A stretch of DNA of 64,000 bases from Paenibacillus lentus (GCF_003931855.1 NZ_CP034248.1:2604001-2668000), one strand, 5' to 3'. Counted from the stretch's first letter, positions 46,470 to 56,724 are shown. Program-made: numbers and translations. Notes: generated by a model from the sequence alone, not told the origin.

Positions 46470-47369
46470 ATGGCAAGTAAAGCATTCGACTCCACCAAAT
46501 CCGATCGAATCTTTGATGTTTTCAACTTTATAATCATGACGATCATTATGGTTATCACGTTATATCCATTTTTGAACGTGCTGGCGATATCGTTAAATGA
46601 TTCAACGGATACGGTTCGGGGCGGTATTTATCTGTGGCCGCGTGAGTTCACCTGGGAGAATTACAAGACCATTTTCAGCTACAGCAGTTTGATTCAAGGC
46701 TTCAAAATAACGATTCTGCGTACGCTGTCAGGAACTGTTCTAGGTTTGTTAAGCGGGTCTATGCTTGCGTATACGCTGAGTCGGCAGGACTTCAAATCAA
46801 GAAAATTTATCTCTACTTTTCTGGCTCTGACGATGTATGTTTCCGGCGGTTTGGTGCCGACTTACATGCTGATGCGGCATTTGGATCTGATCGGTACATT
46901 CTGGATTTATATATTGCCTGGTATTGTCAGCGCATTTAACGTCTTTGTCATCCGTTCCTTCATTGATGGCTTGCCATATGCATTGCAAGAGTCGGCAACA
47001 CTGGACGGAGCGAATGATTTCACAATTTACTACAAGGTGATTCTCCCGCTTTGTAAGCCGGTATTAGCAACCATCGCGTTGTTTCTGGCGGTGGGACAAT
47101 GGAATTCCTGGTTTGATACCTACCTGTATAACGGGAATAAACCGCACCTGACTACACTGCAGTTTGAATTGATGAAGATTCTGCAGAGTACGAACCAGGG
47201 AGCTAACATGATTAATGCTAATGATATGGCCAATCAAATGGCTCAAGTATCTCCGGAGTCGATTAAGATGGCGATAACCATTGTCGTGACATTGCCCATT
47301 TTGTTCGTATATCCTTTCCTGCAGCGTTATTTCGTATCCGGCATGACGTTGGGGGCTGTCAAGGCATGA
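46470..47369 (+). CDS. ABC permease, YtcP type (third transporter)
   Basis: A 299-residue permease with GGGGGAGG before the ATG. N-terminal segment IIMTIIMVITLYPFLNVLAI; EAA loop QESATLDGANDFTIYY, then ILPLCKP; terminus GMTLGAVKA. Partner of the LplB-type permease upstream. The family imports oligosaccharides such as rhamnogalacturonan or xylan fragments. Confidence 0.92.
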   Translation: MASKAFDSTKSDRIFDVFNFIIMTIIMVITLYPFLNVLAISLNDSTDTVRGGIYLWPREFTWENYKTIFSYSSLIQGFKITILRTLSGTVLGLLSGSMLAYTLSRQDFKSRKFISTFLALTMYVSGGLVPTYMLMRHLDLIGTFWIYILPGIVSAFNVFVIRSFIDGLPYALQESATLDGANDFTIYYKVILPLCKPVLATIALFLAVGQWNSWFDTYLYNGNKPHLTTLQFELMKILQSTNQGANMINANDMANQMAQVSPESIKMAITIVVTLPILFVYPFLQRYFVSGMTLGAVKA

Positions 47370-47378
47370 ATGATCTAG

Positions 47379-47420
47379 AGTTCAGTTCCGTCACTTATTC
47401 AGAAGCGTCGGAATTGAACT
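47379..47420 (+). terminator. 12-bp stem-loop after the permease gene
   Basis: AGTTCAGTTCCG pairs with CGGAATTGAACT (one G-U pair). No U-tract follows. It probably separates permease from binding-protein expression. Confidence 0.5.
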
Positions 47421-47545
47421 ACACAGTAAGCTCATTTCCAACAACTTAAACTCTGCCACTGTCTGCTCATAGCCTTGGTATACGCAGGGATAACCTGTTA
47501 TACAGATATAGTTTATGTGATTATTACTTGAGGGGGAAAGTAGAA

Positions 47546-49273
47546 ATGAAATGGAAAAGTCCTAAGACGTTTGCTGCACTTTTACTAGCAAGCACATTGC
47601 TGCTCAGTGCCTGCGGAAGCTCCGGTAGCGATAGCAAGAATGCGGGGAATAGCAGCACTGGAAATACAAACCAAAGCAGTAAAGCGGGAGATGATACAAG
47701 TCCGATCACATTTACATTTTTTGGTGCAGATGCTAGTCCGAACTGGAATAACATGCAGGACGATATCGGTAAAGTGATTACCGAGAAAACAGGTGTAACC
47801 ATCGATGCTGAATATGATGTGGGTAGCGGCGGTGGAGAGAATAAACTAGCTTTGATGACAGCTAGCGGCGACGTTCCAGATATGATTTTTGCAAAGGGCA
47901 ACTTGTCCAACCTGGTGGATGCTGGCCTTGTAATCGACATGGCTCCGTTAATTGAAGAGCATGCTCCGAATATCAAAAAGATCTTCGGTGATAACATGAA
48001 CCGTTTAAAATACAGCAATGATGATCCTTCCATTTATTCCATCGTTACGAATATGGGGGTAGACCAGCAATCATTTGATGCTACTGGCGGTTTTGAAATT
48101 CAGCAACGTGTACTGAAGGAGCTTGGCTATCCAAAAATTCGCACGGTGAAGGACTTTGAAAATGCGTTAAAGCAATATGTGGAGAAGCATCCGACAACGG
48201 ATGGACAGCCTACGATCCCGCTTACGTTGAACGCTGATGATTGGAGAATTATGATTACGGTTACAAACCCGGCATTTGCAGCAACGGGCGCGCCGGATGA
48301 CGGCGAATATTATGTCGATCCAGAAACCTATGAAGCCAAGCTTCATTACAAACGTCCGGAAGAGAAAGAGTATTTCCGGTGGCTAAACCATATGTACAAT
48401 GAAGGATTGCTTGATAAAGATACTTTTGTGCAAAAGGATGACCAGTACAAAGCCAAAATCGCCAGTGGACGTGTGCTCGGTCTGATCGACCAGGAGTGGG
48501 GATATCAGGATGCTGAAAACGCATTAAAAACAGCAGGCAAGGACGAATACACATATGCGCATTTCCCAGTAACATTGACTGAGGAGTATGTCGATCACTC
48601 CTTCCAGTCAGCAGGCGTTGACGGGTATGGTATTAGTATTACAACTGCTTGTAAAGATCCGGTTCGTGCGATTAAATTCCTCGACTGGATGTCCTCCGAA
48701 GAAGGCCAAATCCTAAGAAACTGGGGCATTGAAGGAAAGCATTACACGATCGAGGATGGTGTACGGGTAATTCCACAAGAAATTCAAGATAGAAAGGTCA
48801 ATGATGCAACTAACTTTACGAAAGAATCTGGTATTAGCCTGTACTTAACTCTCGGTGCTCGCTATGGCGATGGCGTGAAGGATTCAACTGGCAACTACTA
48901 TACAACGAATTTCCCTGAGCAAATTGTTGCTGGGTATACCGAAGCAGAGAAAGAAACTTTAAAAGCTTACGGCGCTACCACTTGGAAAGATCTGTTCCCG
49001 TCGGAGGAGGATTTCCCAGCGAAGGAATGGGGCGCGCTATACAATATGCCGGTTCCAACAGATGGCGATTACCAAATCATTTTTAAGAAAACACAAGATA
49101 TCATTCGTAAGCGGATTCCGGAAGCCGTTCTAGCAAAACGCGAGAATTTCGATAAAATCTATGATGATTTCCTTGCTGAGCTGGATAAAGCCGGTGCGGA
49201 AAAAATGGAAGCCGAGTATACCGAGCTCGTTAAAGCAAGAGTAGCTCTGTTCACAGGTAAGGATATTAAATAG
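47546..49273 (+). CDS. ABC oligosaccharide-binding lipoprotein (third transporter)
   Basis: A 575-residue, long-form (LplA/YtcQ type) solute-binding lipoprotein. ATG 47546 with GAGGGGGAAAG 5 bases upstream is chosen over the TTG at 47528. Signal LLLASTLLLSAC, then a Ser/Asn/Gly-rich linker. The mature part has TFTFFGADASPNWNN, GVTIDAEYDVGSGGGENKL, ASGDVPDMIFAKG and IKFLDWMSSEEGQ. Placed after both permeases, with its own 5' region of about 125 bases. The ligand is unknown; GH95 downstream suggests a fucosylated or galactosylated oligosaccharide. Confidence 0.92.
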   Translation: MKWKSPKTFAALLLASTLLLSACGSSGSDSKNAGNSSTGNTNQSSKAGDDTSPITFTFFGADASPNWNNMQDDIGKVITEKTGVTIDAEYDVGSGGGENKLALMTASGDVPDMIFAKGNLSNLVDAGLVIDMAPLIEEHAPNIKKIFGDNMNRLKYSNDDPSIYSIVTNMGVDQQSFDATGGFEIQQRVLKELGYPKIRTVKDFENALKQYVEKHPTTDGQPTIPLTLNADDWRIMITVTNPAFAATGAPDDGEYYVDPETYEAKLHYKRPEEKEYFRWLNHMYNEGLLDKDTFVQKDDQYKAKIASGRVLGLIDQEWGYQDAENALKTAGKDEYTYAHFPVTLTEEYVDHSFQSAGVDGYGISITTACKDPVRAIKFLDWMSSEEGQILRNWGIEGKHYTIEDGVRVIPQEIQDRKVNDATNFTKESGISLYLTLGARYGDGVKDSTGNYYTTNFPEQIVAGYTEAEKETLKAYGATTWKDLFPSEEDFPAKEWGALYNMPVPTDGDYQIIFKKTQDIIRKRIPEAVLAKRENFDKIYDDFLAELDKAGAEKMEAEYTELVKARVALFTGKDIK

Positions 49274-49321
49274 TTCAGCTTACAGAAATAGAAATTATGA
49301 AAATTGTATAGCTTGAATGCA

Positions 49322-49351
49322 GAAAAGGCCCGTAAATACTCGGGCCTTTTC
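49322..49351 (+). terminator. Intrinsic terminator after the binding-protein gene
   Basis: GAAAAGGCCCG and CGGGCCTTTTC flank an 8-base loop; the stem is A/T-flanked and works in both directions. It lies 48 bases after the stop and 29 before GH95. Confidence 0.88.
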
Positions 49352-49380
49352 TCTAAGTTACTGTATGCGGAGGGGAGAAA

Positions 49381-51810
49381 ATGAGTAGAGAGCACCGGGC
49401 TGACCGCGAGGGAGTAAAGCTGTGGTACAATCAGCCGGCCTCCCGCTGGGAAGAAGCTCTTCCCGTCGGGAACGGAAGGTTGGGGGGGATGGTGTTCGGC
49501 GGGGATCGCAGCGAGCTCATTGCCCTGAATGAGGATACGCTGTGGTCTGGATTTCCACGTGATCATCATAATTATGATGCGCTTCGCCACTTGCAGCGGG
49601 CGCGAGAATTAATATTTGCGGGGGAGTACAGAGAAGCGGAGCAGCTGATCGGGGCCAAAATGCTGGGCAAGCGGACGGAGTCGTACCAGCCGCTGGGAAA
49701 TTTGAAATTAGAGCATAGAGGCATTGGGGGCATCACGGATTATTACCGTGAACTGGATTTGGACACGGGAATTGCCATGGCTAAATATTATGCGAATGAC
49801 ACCTATTTTACGAGAAAGGTATTTGTCAGCGCGGTAGACCAGTTGTTGGTCGTGCATTTGTCGGCAGAAGGACAGAAGACGATTCAGCTAGGTATCACTC
49901 TAGATTCTCCGCTTCTGCACAGCGTCAGGGGATGTGATGAAGGGGATGGACTTGTCATGCGCGGCCAGGCTCCGAGTCATATCGCCGACAACTATAGGGG
50001 GGATCACCCTCAGTCTATTCTTTATGAAGAAGGCCTCGGATTGTCCTATGAAGTGCATCTGCGTGTGTTGCATAACGGCGGGAGTGTGAGTGTACGAGAT
50101 AATGGACTGCTAGAGGTCTCCGACGCAAACTCAGTAACGCTGCTGCTCGCGGCGGCTACCGATTTTGTCGGTTATGGCATTATGCCGGGAACGGGTGGCA
50201 TAGAAACCAGTATTGCCGAGAAGTGCAGGAAACCGCTGGCAGCCTCGCTTAAGCAAGGGTATGAAGTGCTGCTTCGTAATCACGGCAGGGATCATCGGAG
50301 AATGTTCCGCCGGGTAGAACTGCATTTGGAGTCGGAGTTGAAGCCGGTGTCTCAGTCGGAATCGGGAACGCCTCCGAGACCGAGTAACCCGGATAATAGC
50401 TCACTACCGACGGATGAGCGTCTTAAGGCTTATCAGTCCGGCAAGCCCGATCCGATGCTGGAGGCGCTATATTTTCAATATGGACGCTATTTATTAATGG
50501 CAAGCTCCAGACCGGGCACGCAGCCAGCTCATTTGCAAGGAATTTGGAATCCGCATATGCAGCCTCCCTGGAATAGCGATTATACGACAAACATTAATAC
50601 AGAGATGAATTACTGGCCTGCGGAAATCTGTAATTTAAGCGAGCTGCATAAGCCTTTGTTTGACTTGATCAAAGATTTGAGTGTAACGGGGGCGCGGACG
50701 GCGCGGATTCATTACGGATGCGGGGGCTGGACTGCTCATCATAACGTGGATTTATGGAGGTCTGCTACACCGTCGGATGGGGAACCGAGCTGGGCGTTCT
50801 GGCCCATGGGCGGGGTATGGTTATGCCGCCATTTATGGGAACATTACGCTTTTAATTTGGATCGAGGTTTTTTAGCAGAAACGGCTTATCCATTAATGAA
50901 AGGCGCGGCTGAATTTTGTCTCGATTGGCTTGTTCCGGGGCCAAGCGGAGAGCTTGTTACTGCCCCCTCGACTTCGCCGGAGAATAAATTTTTGACGAGG
51001 GAAGGAGAGCCATGCAGCATATCCGCGGCTTCCACAATGGATCTGTATCTCATTCGCGAGCTGTTCGAGCATTGCATGCAGGCGGCTGAGCTTCTGGACA
51101 TCGACGGGGAATTTGTCTATAGGCTCACGGAGACTTTAGAGCGTATGGCCAAGCCGGAGATTGGCCCGGATGGACGATTACGGGAATGGAGCAAGGATTA
51201 TCCGGAAGCTGAACCCGGGCATCGTCATGTGTCGCATCTATACGGCCTGTACCCTGGAAATGCCATCACACCGACTCGCACACCGGATTTTGCCGAGGCA
51301 GCCCGCAGATCACTGGAGAGCCGGATCGTTCAAGGCGGAGGTCACACCGGCTGGAGCTGCGCCTGGCTGATCAACCTGTACGCGAGGTTGAAAGACGGGA
51401 ATACGGCTCATCGTTTCGTGAATACCCTGTTGTCCCGCTCGACGTATCCGAATTTATTCGATGATCATCCGCCGTTCCAAATCGACGGTAATTTCGGCGG
51501 CACGGCTGGAATTGCCGAGATGCTGCTCCAGAGCCACGAGGGGACGATTGAGCTGCTGCCCGCATTGCCGGAGGCTTGGCCTAGTGGCCGCTTCAGCGGC
51601 CTCAAAGCGAGGGGCGGCTTCACGGTTAGCGCGGCTTGGGAGAACGGCCGCCTGAAATCAGCCGCCCTGGCCTCCAGCTTGGCAGGGTGGTGCTCCGTCA
51701 AGTATGTAGAGCCGTTAAGTGTTCAGGCGCCTGACGGAATCATAGTGAGCACGGGGGAGCGGTTCTGGGCCGAAGCGGGCGAGACGTACTTGGTTCAACT
51801 ACGGAGCTAG
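49381..51810 (+). CDS. GH95 alpha-L-fucosidase / alpha-L-galactosidase
   Basis: An 809-residue enzyme without signal peptide. Opening motif [18 protein letters not shown] and [10 protein letters not shown] are family 95 signatures. Catalytic candidates by comparison with Bifidobacterium AfcA are N404/N406 in [15 protein letters not shown]534 in PSTSPENKF and D702 in [24 protein letters not shown] precedes the ATG. The family uses an inverting mechanism on terminal alpha-1,2-fucose or alpha-L-galactose, as on xyloglucan side chains; that fits the alpha-xylosidase nearby. Confidence 0.9.
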   Translation: MSREHRADREGVKLWYNQPASRWEEALPVGNGRLGGMVFGGDRSELIALNEDTLWSGFPRDHHNYDALRHLQRARELIFAGEYREAEQLIGAKMLGKRTESYQPLGNLKLEHRGIGGITDYYRELDLDTGIAMAKYYANDTYFTRKVFVSAVDQLLVVHLSAEGQKTIQLGITLDSPLLHSVRGCDEGDGLVMRGQAPSHIADNYRGDHPQSILYEEGLGLSYEVHLRVLHNGGSVSVRDNGLLEVSDANSVTLLLAAATDFVGYGIMPGTGGIETSIAEKCRKPLAASLKQGYEVLLRNHGRDHRRMFRRVELHLESELKPVSQSESGTPPRPSNPDNSSLPTDERLKAYQSGKPDPMLEALYFQYGRYLLMASSRPGTQPAHLQGIWNPHMQPPWNSDYTTNINTEMNYWPAEICNLSELHKPLFDLIKDLSVTGARTARIHYGCGGWTAHHNVDLWRSATPSDGEPSWAFWPMGGVWLCRHLWEHYAFNLDRGFLAETAYPLMKGAAEFCLDWLVPGPSGELVTAPSTSPENKFLTREGEPCSISAASTMDLYLIRELFEHCMQAAELLDIDGEFVYRLTETLERMAKPEIGPDGRLREWSKDYPEAEPGHRHVSHLYGLYPGNAITPTRTPDFAEAARRSLESRIVQGGGHTGWSCAWLINLYARLKDGNTAHRFVNTLLSRSTYPNLFDDHPPFQIDGNFGGTAGIAEMLLQSHEGTIELLPALPEAWPSGRFSGLKARGGFTVSAAWENGRLKSAALASSLAGWCSVKYVEPLSVQAPDGIIVSTGERFWAEAGETYLVQLRS

Positions 51811-52031
51811 GGCGTTACGACCGGTTGGTCGATGTGCTTGCTAGGATTGCGGACTGTTGACAACGGACATCAAAGGCTATATTATGCAGTCACCTATGCA
51901 ATAAGGAGTGCTACTGTTTCAATCTGGCACCACCAAATCCTTAAATGTAAGAGGAGGATATTCTCTATACATTTACTGATATTGGTGGTTCTTTGTTCTA
52001 GGACTGAATATGAAGAAGGGGGGAGAGGACT

Positions 52032-53003
52032 ATGAGCAGTAAATTCTATATGATAGGTTTAGGTCTAGCAGCATTGTTGGTAGCATTACTGGCAGGATGT
52101 TCCGCCGCTTCTTTGCCTGCAAACGAAAACAATTTGTCTAGTGAAACAATATTTGGGGAAATGGAAGCAAGCGAGCGTGATGAGCGGGAGGAGCATTCTG
52201 CTGGGATTGAACAACTGGAAACCGGGCTGATCTCCGAGCAAGTTGAGAAGGAAGCTGAATCAGAGTTTGAGGGCAAGCAAACAGAGATTGGGCAGATTTT
52301 CGAGCAAGAAAGGTATGAAGCCCTGTTTGAAGCTGAGGCTGAGGCCGATCTAGCAGAAGATCAGCCAGTCGTTGCGATTGTGAAGAAGCGAGAGCTACCC
52401 GAAGGGTTTGTTTATGTGGATGAGGTGCTGGAACATGCTTTGTACGACATTCGATATTATAGTGAATACAACTTTGTTGGAGAACGAATCGATGGCTATC
52501 ATGCGCCGTTTGCTATTTTAAGCGAGCAAGCGGCAATTGCTTTAAAAAATGCAGAACAGGTGCTGGAGCCGCTTGGTTATGTCTTGCTCATTTATGATGC
52601 TTATCGCCCGCAAAAGGCGGTAGAGCATTTTGGTCGATGGGCGGCAGATGAGCAGGATGTAAAGATGAAGGAGGAGTTTTACCCAGACATTGACAAGGAA
52701 TATGTATTCAAGCTAGGTTACCTTTCACGCCGGTCAGGTCATTCACGCGGCAGTACGGTTGATTTAACACTGGCTGATCAAGAAACAGGAGAGCCGCTTG
52801 ACATGGGCGGAATACATGATTTTTTGGGGGAGATTTCCGCTCATGATGCGGCAGGCTTGACAGAAGTGCAGGCAGAGAATCGTTTGCTGCTGAAAGAAAC
52901 GATGATGGCCGTCGGTTTTAAACCGTATCGTAAGGAATGGTGGCATTATACATTGAACAACGAGCCGTATCCCAAAAAGTATTTTGATTTTGATGTGGAA
53001 TAA
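52032..53003 (+). CDS. VanX-like D-Ala-D-Ala dipeptidase, lipoprotein with acidic linker
   Basis: A 323-residue M15D peptidase. The signal peptide ends in the lipobox LLAGC. About 75 residues of Glu-rich, low-complexity linker (for example EMEASERDEREEHSAG) precede the catalytic domain (about 120-323), which has YDAYRPQKAVEHF, the zinc motif SGHSRGSTVDLTL and the EWWHY box with catalytic Glu and third His ligand. Cytosolic VanX is about 200 residues; lipid anchoring would put this enzyme outside, where it could process peptidoglycan-derived D-Ala-D-Ala. No vanH or vanA gene is near. GGGGGAGAGG precedes the ATG. Confidence 0.88.
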   Translation: MSSKFYMIGLGLAALLVALLAGCSAASLPANENNLSSETIFGEMEASERDEREEHSAGIEQLETGLISEQVEKEAESEFEGKQTEIGQIFEQERYEALFEAEAEADLAEDQPVVAIVKKRELPEGFVYVDEVLEHALYDIRYYSEYNFVGERIDGYHAPFAILSEQAAIALKNAEQVLEPLGYVLLIYDAYRPQKAVEHFGRWAADEQDVKMKEEFYPDIDKEYVFKLGYLSRRSGHSRGSTVDLTLADQETGEPLDMGGIHDFLGEISAHDAAGLTEVQAENRLLLKETMMAVGFKPYRKEWWHYTLNNEPYPKKYFDFDVE

Positions 53004-53342
53004 ACCGAATAACGAATGGAATCCATGTGCTTAATTATGCTCTGAACGAATGTTTCAGGGAATTAGATGGATTTTATGCTCCTAAAATCAAGAAACTTAC
53101 CCATGATTGGCATTTCCCTTCTTTTAGCGACATGAAATACATTTAAATTAATTTGCATGCATTGCCGCAGAAACTAACTACTATAAATCCACTTATTTAA
53201 GTTAAACTATTGAAAAGGCTATAAGGGCAAGCACGTAAAATGTTCCTGCGATCATTGTTGCTCCCAGATTTTCTGGATTATATATTATATAGATAAGCTA
53301 TTCTGCTTAAAAATAAGTCGGATCATATATTTAAATTCGCAA
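53004..53342 (+). other. Gene-free stretch with a possible ORF remnant
   Basis: A frame ending at about 53146 reads ALNECFRELDGFYAPKIKK then LTHDWHFPSFSDMKYI; it looks coding but has only a GTG near 53028, no ribosome site and under 45 codons. I recognise no family. The rest is AT-rich with nothing seen. Confidence 0.3.
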
Positions 53343-53386
53343 GACAGCCCAGAAGATGGAGCCCCCCTTCTTCTGGGTCTTTTTTG
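53343..53386 (+). terminator. Intrinsic terminator between convergent genes
   Basis: CCCAGAAG (53348-53355) pairs with CTTCTGGG (53370-53377), followed by TCTTTTTTG. Confidence 0.82.
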
Positions 53387-53537
53387 CCTTTTTGTAAGGG
53401 AATCGCTGCAATTTGATCAGAGCCAGCAAAGCTTGGAGCTCAGAGTAGCCCTTCTATGAACTCGGTTATGATTTAGGTTCAGACAGAAGGCAGCGCGTCC
53501 CTTTTTTCTCTGCGAATTACGCCTCTCACTATTAGCA

Positions 53538-54374
53538 TTAAGAATACACCTTGCGAAAATGTTGCGGTGTCATACCGGTAGTCTTACGGTACGTAGCGAC
53601 GAAATGGCTTGGATCGCGAAATCCGGTAAGCTCGGCGATCGCAGCGACCGTCAGCTCGGAGCGGCCGGCCAGCAATTCCTTTGCTTTATGAATGCGCATC
53701 TGCACGAAGTAGGCATATGGGGAGAGCCCGAAGGCACGCTGAAATAATTTGCTCAATTGTCGCCCTGACATTTGAGCGATTTCTGCGAAATCATCCAGAC
53801 CGACATCGCTGTCGCCGAGATTCTCTTCCATCCATTTTAATATGGGAATTAGCCTTTCAATATTGCGGGAGGTATACATCTGGTTGATTTGACCGTATTT
53901 GCTCAGCATGCCTAGAAAGCGATAGGCATCTATCGAGGTTTCGAGTCCGAACATATCTGTGTCCGTATCGAGCCTGGCCAGCATAGTGCTCAGCAAGGTT
54001 ACAAATGTTGAATTGGAATCAAGGCGGTATTGCGATGAAGTCTGTACGCCGAACGAAGATATAATTTGCGCAGCCGCCTCACCGCCAAAGGTCAAATAAT
54101 AAGTGCGCCATATTCCCGGTACGGAAGCTTCGTAGCTATGGGGCAGTCCCGGAGGCAGCAGCACTCCTGTTCCTTCGGTCAATCTGATGGTTTCATTGGC
54201 ATAATTGAGAATGCCCTCGCCTTCCTCGGTTTGTATCCAGTGATACTTGGGATAGCCATCCGGCCGGGTGATTGGCTCCTGGTCGGGATTATAACCGATA
54301 CTCTCAACGCTGATCGGTAATCCGGAAGGACCGGATGGCGAGAATACGAATCGGCGCATCGCTTTGGCAGTCAA
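53538..54374 (-). CDS. AraC-family regulator, divergent from GH42
   Basis: About 278 residues. N-terminal cupin (IRLTEGTGVLLPPGLPHSYE) and C-terminal AraC double helix-turn-helix (FAEIAQMSGRQLSKLFQRAF, VAAIAELTGFRDPSHFVATY, TGMTPQHFRK). TTG 54374 has AGGTG 5-6 bases upstream; GTG 54383 and ATG 54359 are alternatives. It is divergent from the GH42 gene across about 120 bases of very AT-rich DNA, and probably controls it. Confidence 0.9.
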   Translation of the reverse strand: MTAKAMRRFVFSPSGPSGLPISVESIGYNPDQEPITRPDGYPKYHWIQTEEGEGILNYANETIRLTEGTGVLLPPGLPHSYEASVPGIWRTYYLTFGGEAAAQIISSFGVQTSSQYRLDSNSTFVTLLSTMLARLDTDTDMFGLETSIDAYRFLGMLSKYGQINQMYTSRNIERLIPILKWMEENLGDSDVGLDDFAEIAQMSGRQLSKLFQRAFGLSPYAYFVQMRIHKAKELLAGRSELTVAAIAELTGFRDPSHFVATYRKTTGMTPQHFRKVYS

Positions 54375-54494
54375 TGGGATCACCTACTTAATGGAGTTCC
54401 ATATTATTATATCCTTAATCAATAATATTATATATATAGCAGTAATTGAAGAGATTACAATGATAATATAATTATATTTCATTAAAGGATGTGT

Positions 54495-56534
54495 ATGGCA
54501 TTGATTAATGATAAACTACCGAAAATTTGGTACGGCGGGGACTATAATCCGGAGCAATGGGGGCCGGAGGAGTGGAGCGAGGACGATCGCATGTTCAAGT
54601 TGGCTGGTATTGATGTGGCGACGATTAACGTGTTCGCCTGGGCTCTTCTACAGCCGGATGAGGAAACTTACGACTTTTCGACTTTAGATGCGACCATGGA
54701 TCGTTTATATAACAATGGGGTATATGTTTGCCTGGGAACAAGCACGGCGGCACACCCGGCTTGGATGGCAAAAAAATACCCCGATGTGACGCGCGTGGAC
54801 GTACAGGGGAGAAAACGCAAGTTCGGCGGCAGACATAATTCCTGTCCAAACAGTCCAACTTATCGCAAGTATTCTACCCGTATTGCCGGTAAGCTGGCTG
54901 AGCGCTATAAGGATCATCCAGCGCTGCTTATTTGGCACGTGTCAAATGAGTACGGAGGTTACTGCTATTGCGAGAACTGCGCCAAAGCCTTCCGCGTGTG
55001 GCTCAAGAAGCGCTATAAGACGATCGAGAATTTGAATAAGGCCTGGAACACACGCTTCTGGGGACATACGTTCTATGAGTGGGATGAAGTTGTTCAGCCA
55101 AGTGAGCTGAGCGAAGAGTGGGACGGAAATCGCACCAATTTCCAAGGGATATCTCTCGATTATCGCAGATTTATGTCAGACAGTCTGCTGGAATGCTACA
55201 AGCTGGAGCATGACGAGATCAAGAAGTATACGCCGAAAATTCCGATCACGACCAACCTCATGGGAACGTACCCTGAGCTGGACTACTTTAAATGGGGCAA
55301 GGAAATGGACGTTGTATCTTGGGATAACTATCCTTCCCTGGATACGCCGATCAGCTTCACAGCGATGAGCCATGATTTGATGCGCGGACTCCGCAGTGGA
55401 CAGCCGTTCATGCTGATGGAGCAGACGCCGAGCCAGCAGAACTGGCAAGCCTATAATTCGCTGAAGCGCCCAGGCGTGATGCGTCTATGGAGCTACCAGG
55501 CCGTCGCGAGAGGCGCGGACACAGTGATGTTCTTCCAGTTGCGGCGTTCGGCGGGAGCCTGCGAGAAGTACCATGGCGCTGTTATTGAACACGTCGGGCA
55601 TGAGCATACGCGGGTCTTCCGGGAGTGTGCTGAGCTTGGACGCGAATTGCAGCAGCTGTCCGATAAGCTGATCGATGCGAGGACGCAGGCTAAGGTTGCT
55701 ATTGTCTATGACTGGGAAAACCGCTGGGCTACGGAATTATCGTCTGGACCGACCGTTGCTTTGAAATATGTGGATGAGGTGCATAAATACTACGATGCTC
55801 TCTTCCAACTGAACATCGAAGTCGATATGGTGAGCGTGGAAGAGGATTTTAGTAAATACGACCTGGTTATTGCTCCCGTAATGTATATGGTGAAACCTGG
55901 CTTTGCGAAAAAAACAGAGGATTTTGTCTCCAGCGGGGGGACGTTCGTTACAACCTTCTTTAGCGGTATCGTCAATGAGAATGATCTAGTGACGCTTGGC
56001 GGTTATCCTGGTGAGCTGCGCTCCCTTCTGGGCATATGGGCCGAGGAGATCGACGCGTTGTTCCCGGATCAGAAGAATAGAATTGTTATGAAGCAGCCAT
56101 GGGGAGAACTGCAAGGCGAGTATGATTGTGGTTTGCTCTGTGACTTGATTCATTCCGAAGGTGCGGAGGTCCTGGCTGAATATGGTGATGATTTCTATCA
56201 GGGCATGCCGGTGCTCACGAGGAATCGATTTGGATCCGGTCAAGCTTACTATATAGCCAGCAGCCCGGAAGAATCCTTCCTGCAGGGCTTCCTGAGCAAT
56301 CTGTGTGCGGAAAAAGGGATTAAGCCGCTTGTCTTGGCTGGAGACGGCTTGGAGTCTGCCCGCCGCGTGAAGAACGGGAACGCGTATCTTTTCTTGCTTA
56401 ACCATAACGCAAGCCCGGCAGAGGTGCAAATCGGCGAAATCGAACAGAAGGATCTTCTTACGAATGAGACGGTTAAAGGTACGGTTATGGTGCCGGCTCG
56501 CGGCGTAATGATCTTGGAGAGCAAGTTGGATTAA
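54495..56534 (+). CDS. GH42 beta-galactosidase
   Basis: A 679-residue cytosolic enzyme. Acid/base E152 in WHVSNEYGGYCYCENC and nucleophile E309 in FMLMEQTPSQQNW. The cysteines near YCYCENC fit the zinc cluster of GH42 enzymes. N-terminal motif WYGGDYNPEQWGPEEW is diagnostic. ATG 54495 with AAAGGA 6 bases upstream is preferred to ATG 54489. In plant cell-wall clusters GH42 acts on beta-galactosyl units of galactan or arabinogalactan oligosaccharides rather than lactose; that role is inference. Confidence 0.94.
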   Translation: MALINDKLPKIWYGGDYNPEQWGPEEWSEDDRMFKLAGIDVATINVFAWALLQPDEETYDFSTLDATMDRLYNNGVYVCLGTSTAAHPAWMAKKYPDVTRVDVQGRKRKFGGRHNSCPNSPTYRKYSTRIAGKLAERYKDHPALLIWHVSNEYGGYCYCENCAKAFRVWLKKRYKTIENLNKAWNTRFWGHTFYEWDEVVQPSELSEEWDGNRTNFQGISLDYRRFMSDSLLECYKLEHDEIKKYTPKIPITTNLMGTYPELDYFKWGKEMDVVSWDNYPSLDTPISFTAMSHDLMRGLRSGQPFMLMEQTPSQQNWQAYNSLKRPGVMRLWSYQAVARGADTVMFFQLRRSAGACEKYHGAVIEHVGHEHTRVFRECAELGRELQQLSDKLIDARTQAKVAIVYDWENRWATELSSGPTVALKYVDEVHKYYDALFQLNIEVDMVSVEEDFSKYDLVIAPVMYMVKPGFAKKTEDFVSSGGTFVTTFFSGIVNENDLVTLGGYPGELRSLLGIWAEEIDALFPDQKNRIVMKQPWGELQGEYDCGLLCDLIHSEGAEVLAEYGDDFYQGMPVLTRNRFGSGQAYYIASSPEESFLQGFLSNLCAEKGIKPLVLAGDGLESARRVKNGNAYLFLLNHNASPAEVQIGEIEQKDLLTNETVKGTVMVPARGVMILESKLD

Positions 56535-56683
56535 AGTCTCATCAACAGTGGGCTTTTGAGCAATTGCGGGCTTGCTGGTTAGAGCTTCAAGGCTGAAGTA
56601 TGAAAGATGTAGTTTGTTGCTTGTGCAGAGCTAGAAGGGAACGAAAAATGGTTCAGCATCGTAACAAGTAGGAACGAAAGGTG

Positions 56684-56708
56684 AGGCGCTTGCGGTATGC
56701 AAGCGCCT
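56684..56708. terminator. Bidirectional terminator between convergent genes
   Basis: AGGCGCTTGC, loop GGTAT, GCAAGCGCCT: a perfect 10-bp stem between GH42 (plus) and the M42 peptidase (minus), with T/A-rich flank TTAACTTTTG. Confidence 0.78.
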
Positions 56709-56724
56709 GTTAACTTTTGTATAA

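Noticed and set aside
52032..53003. A vancomycin-resistance operon suggested by the VanX-like gene
   Set aside because: No VanH, VanA/B ligase, VanS or VanR gene is near, and the protein is lipid-anchored.
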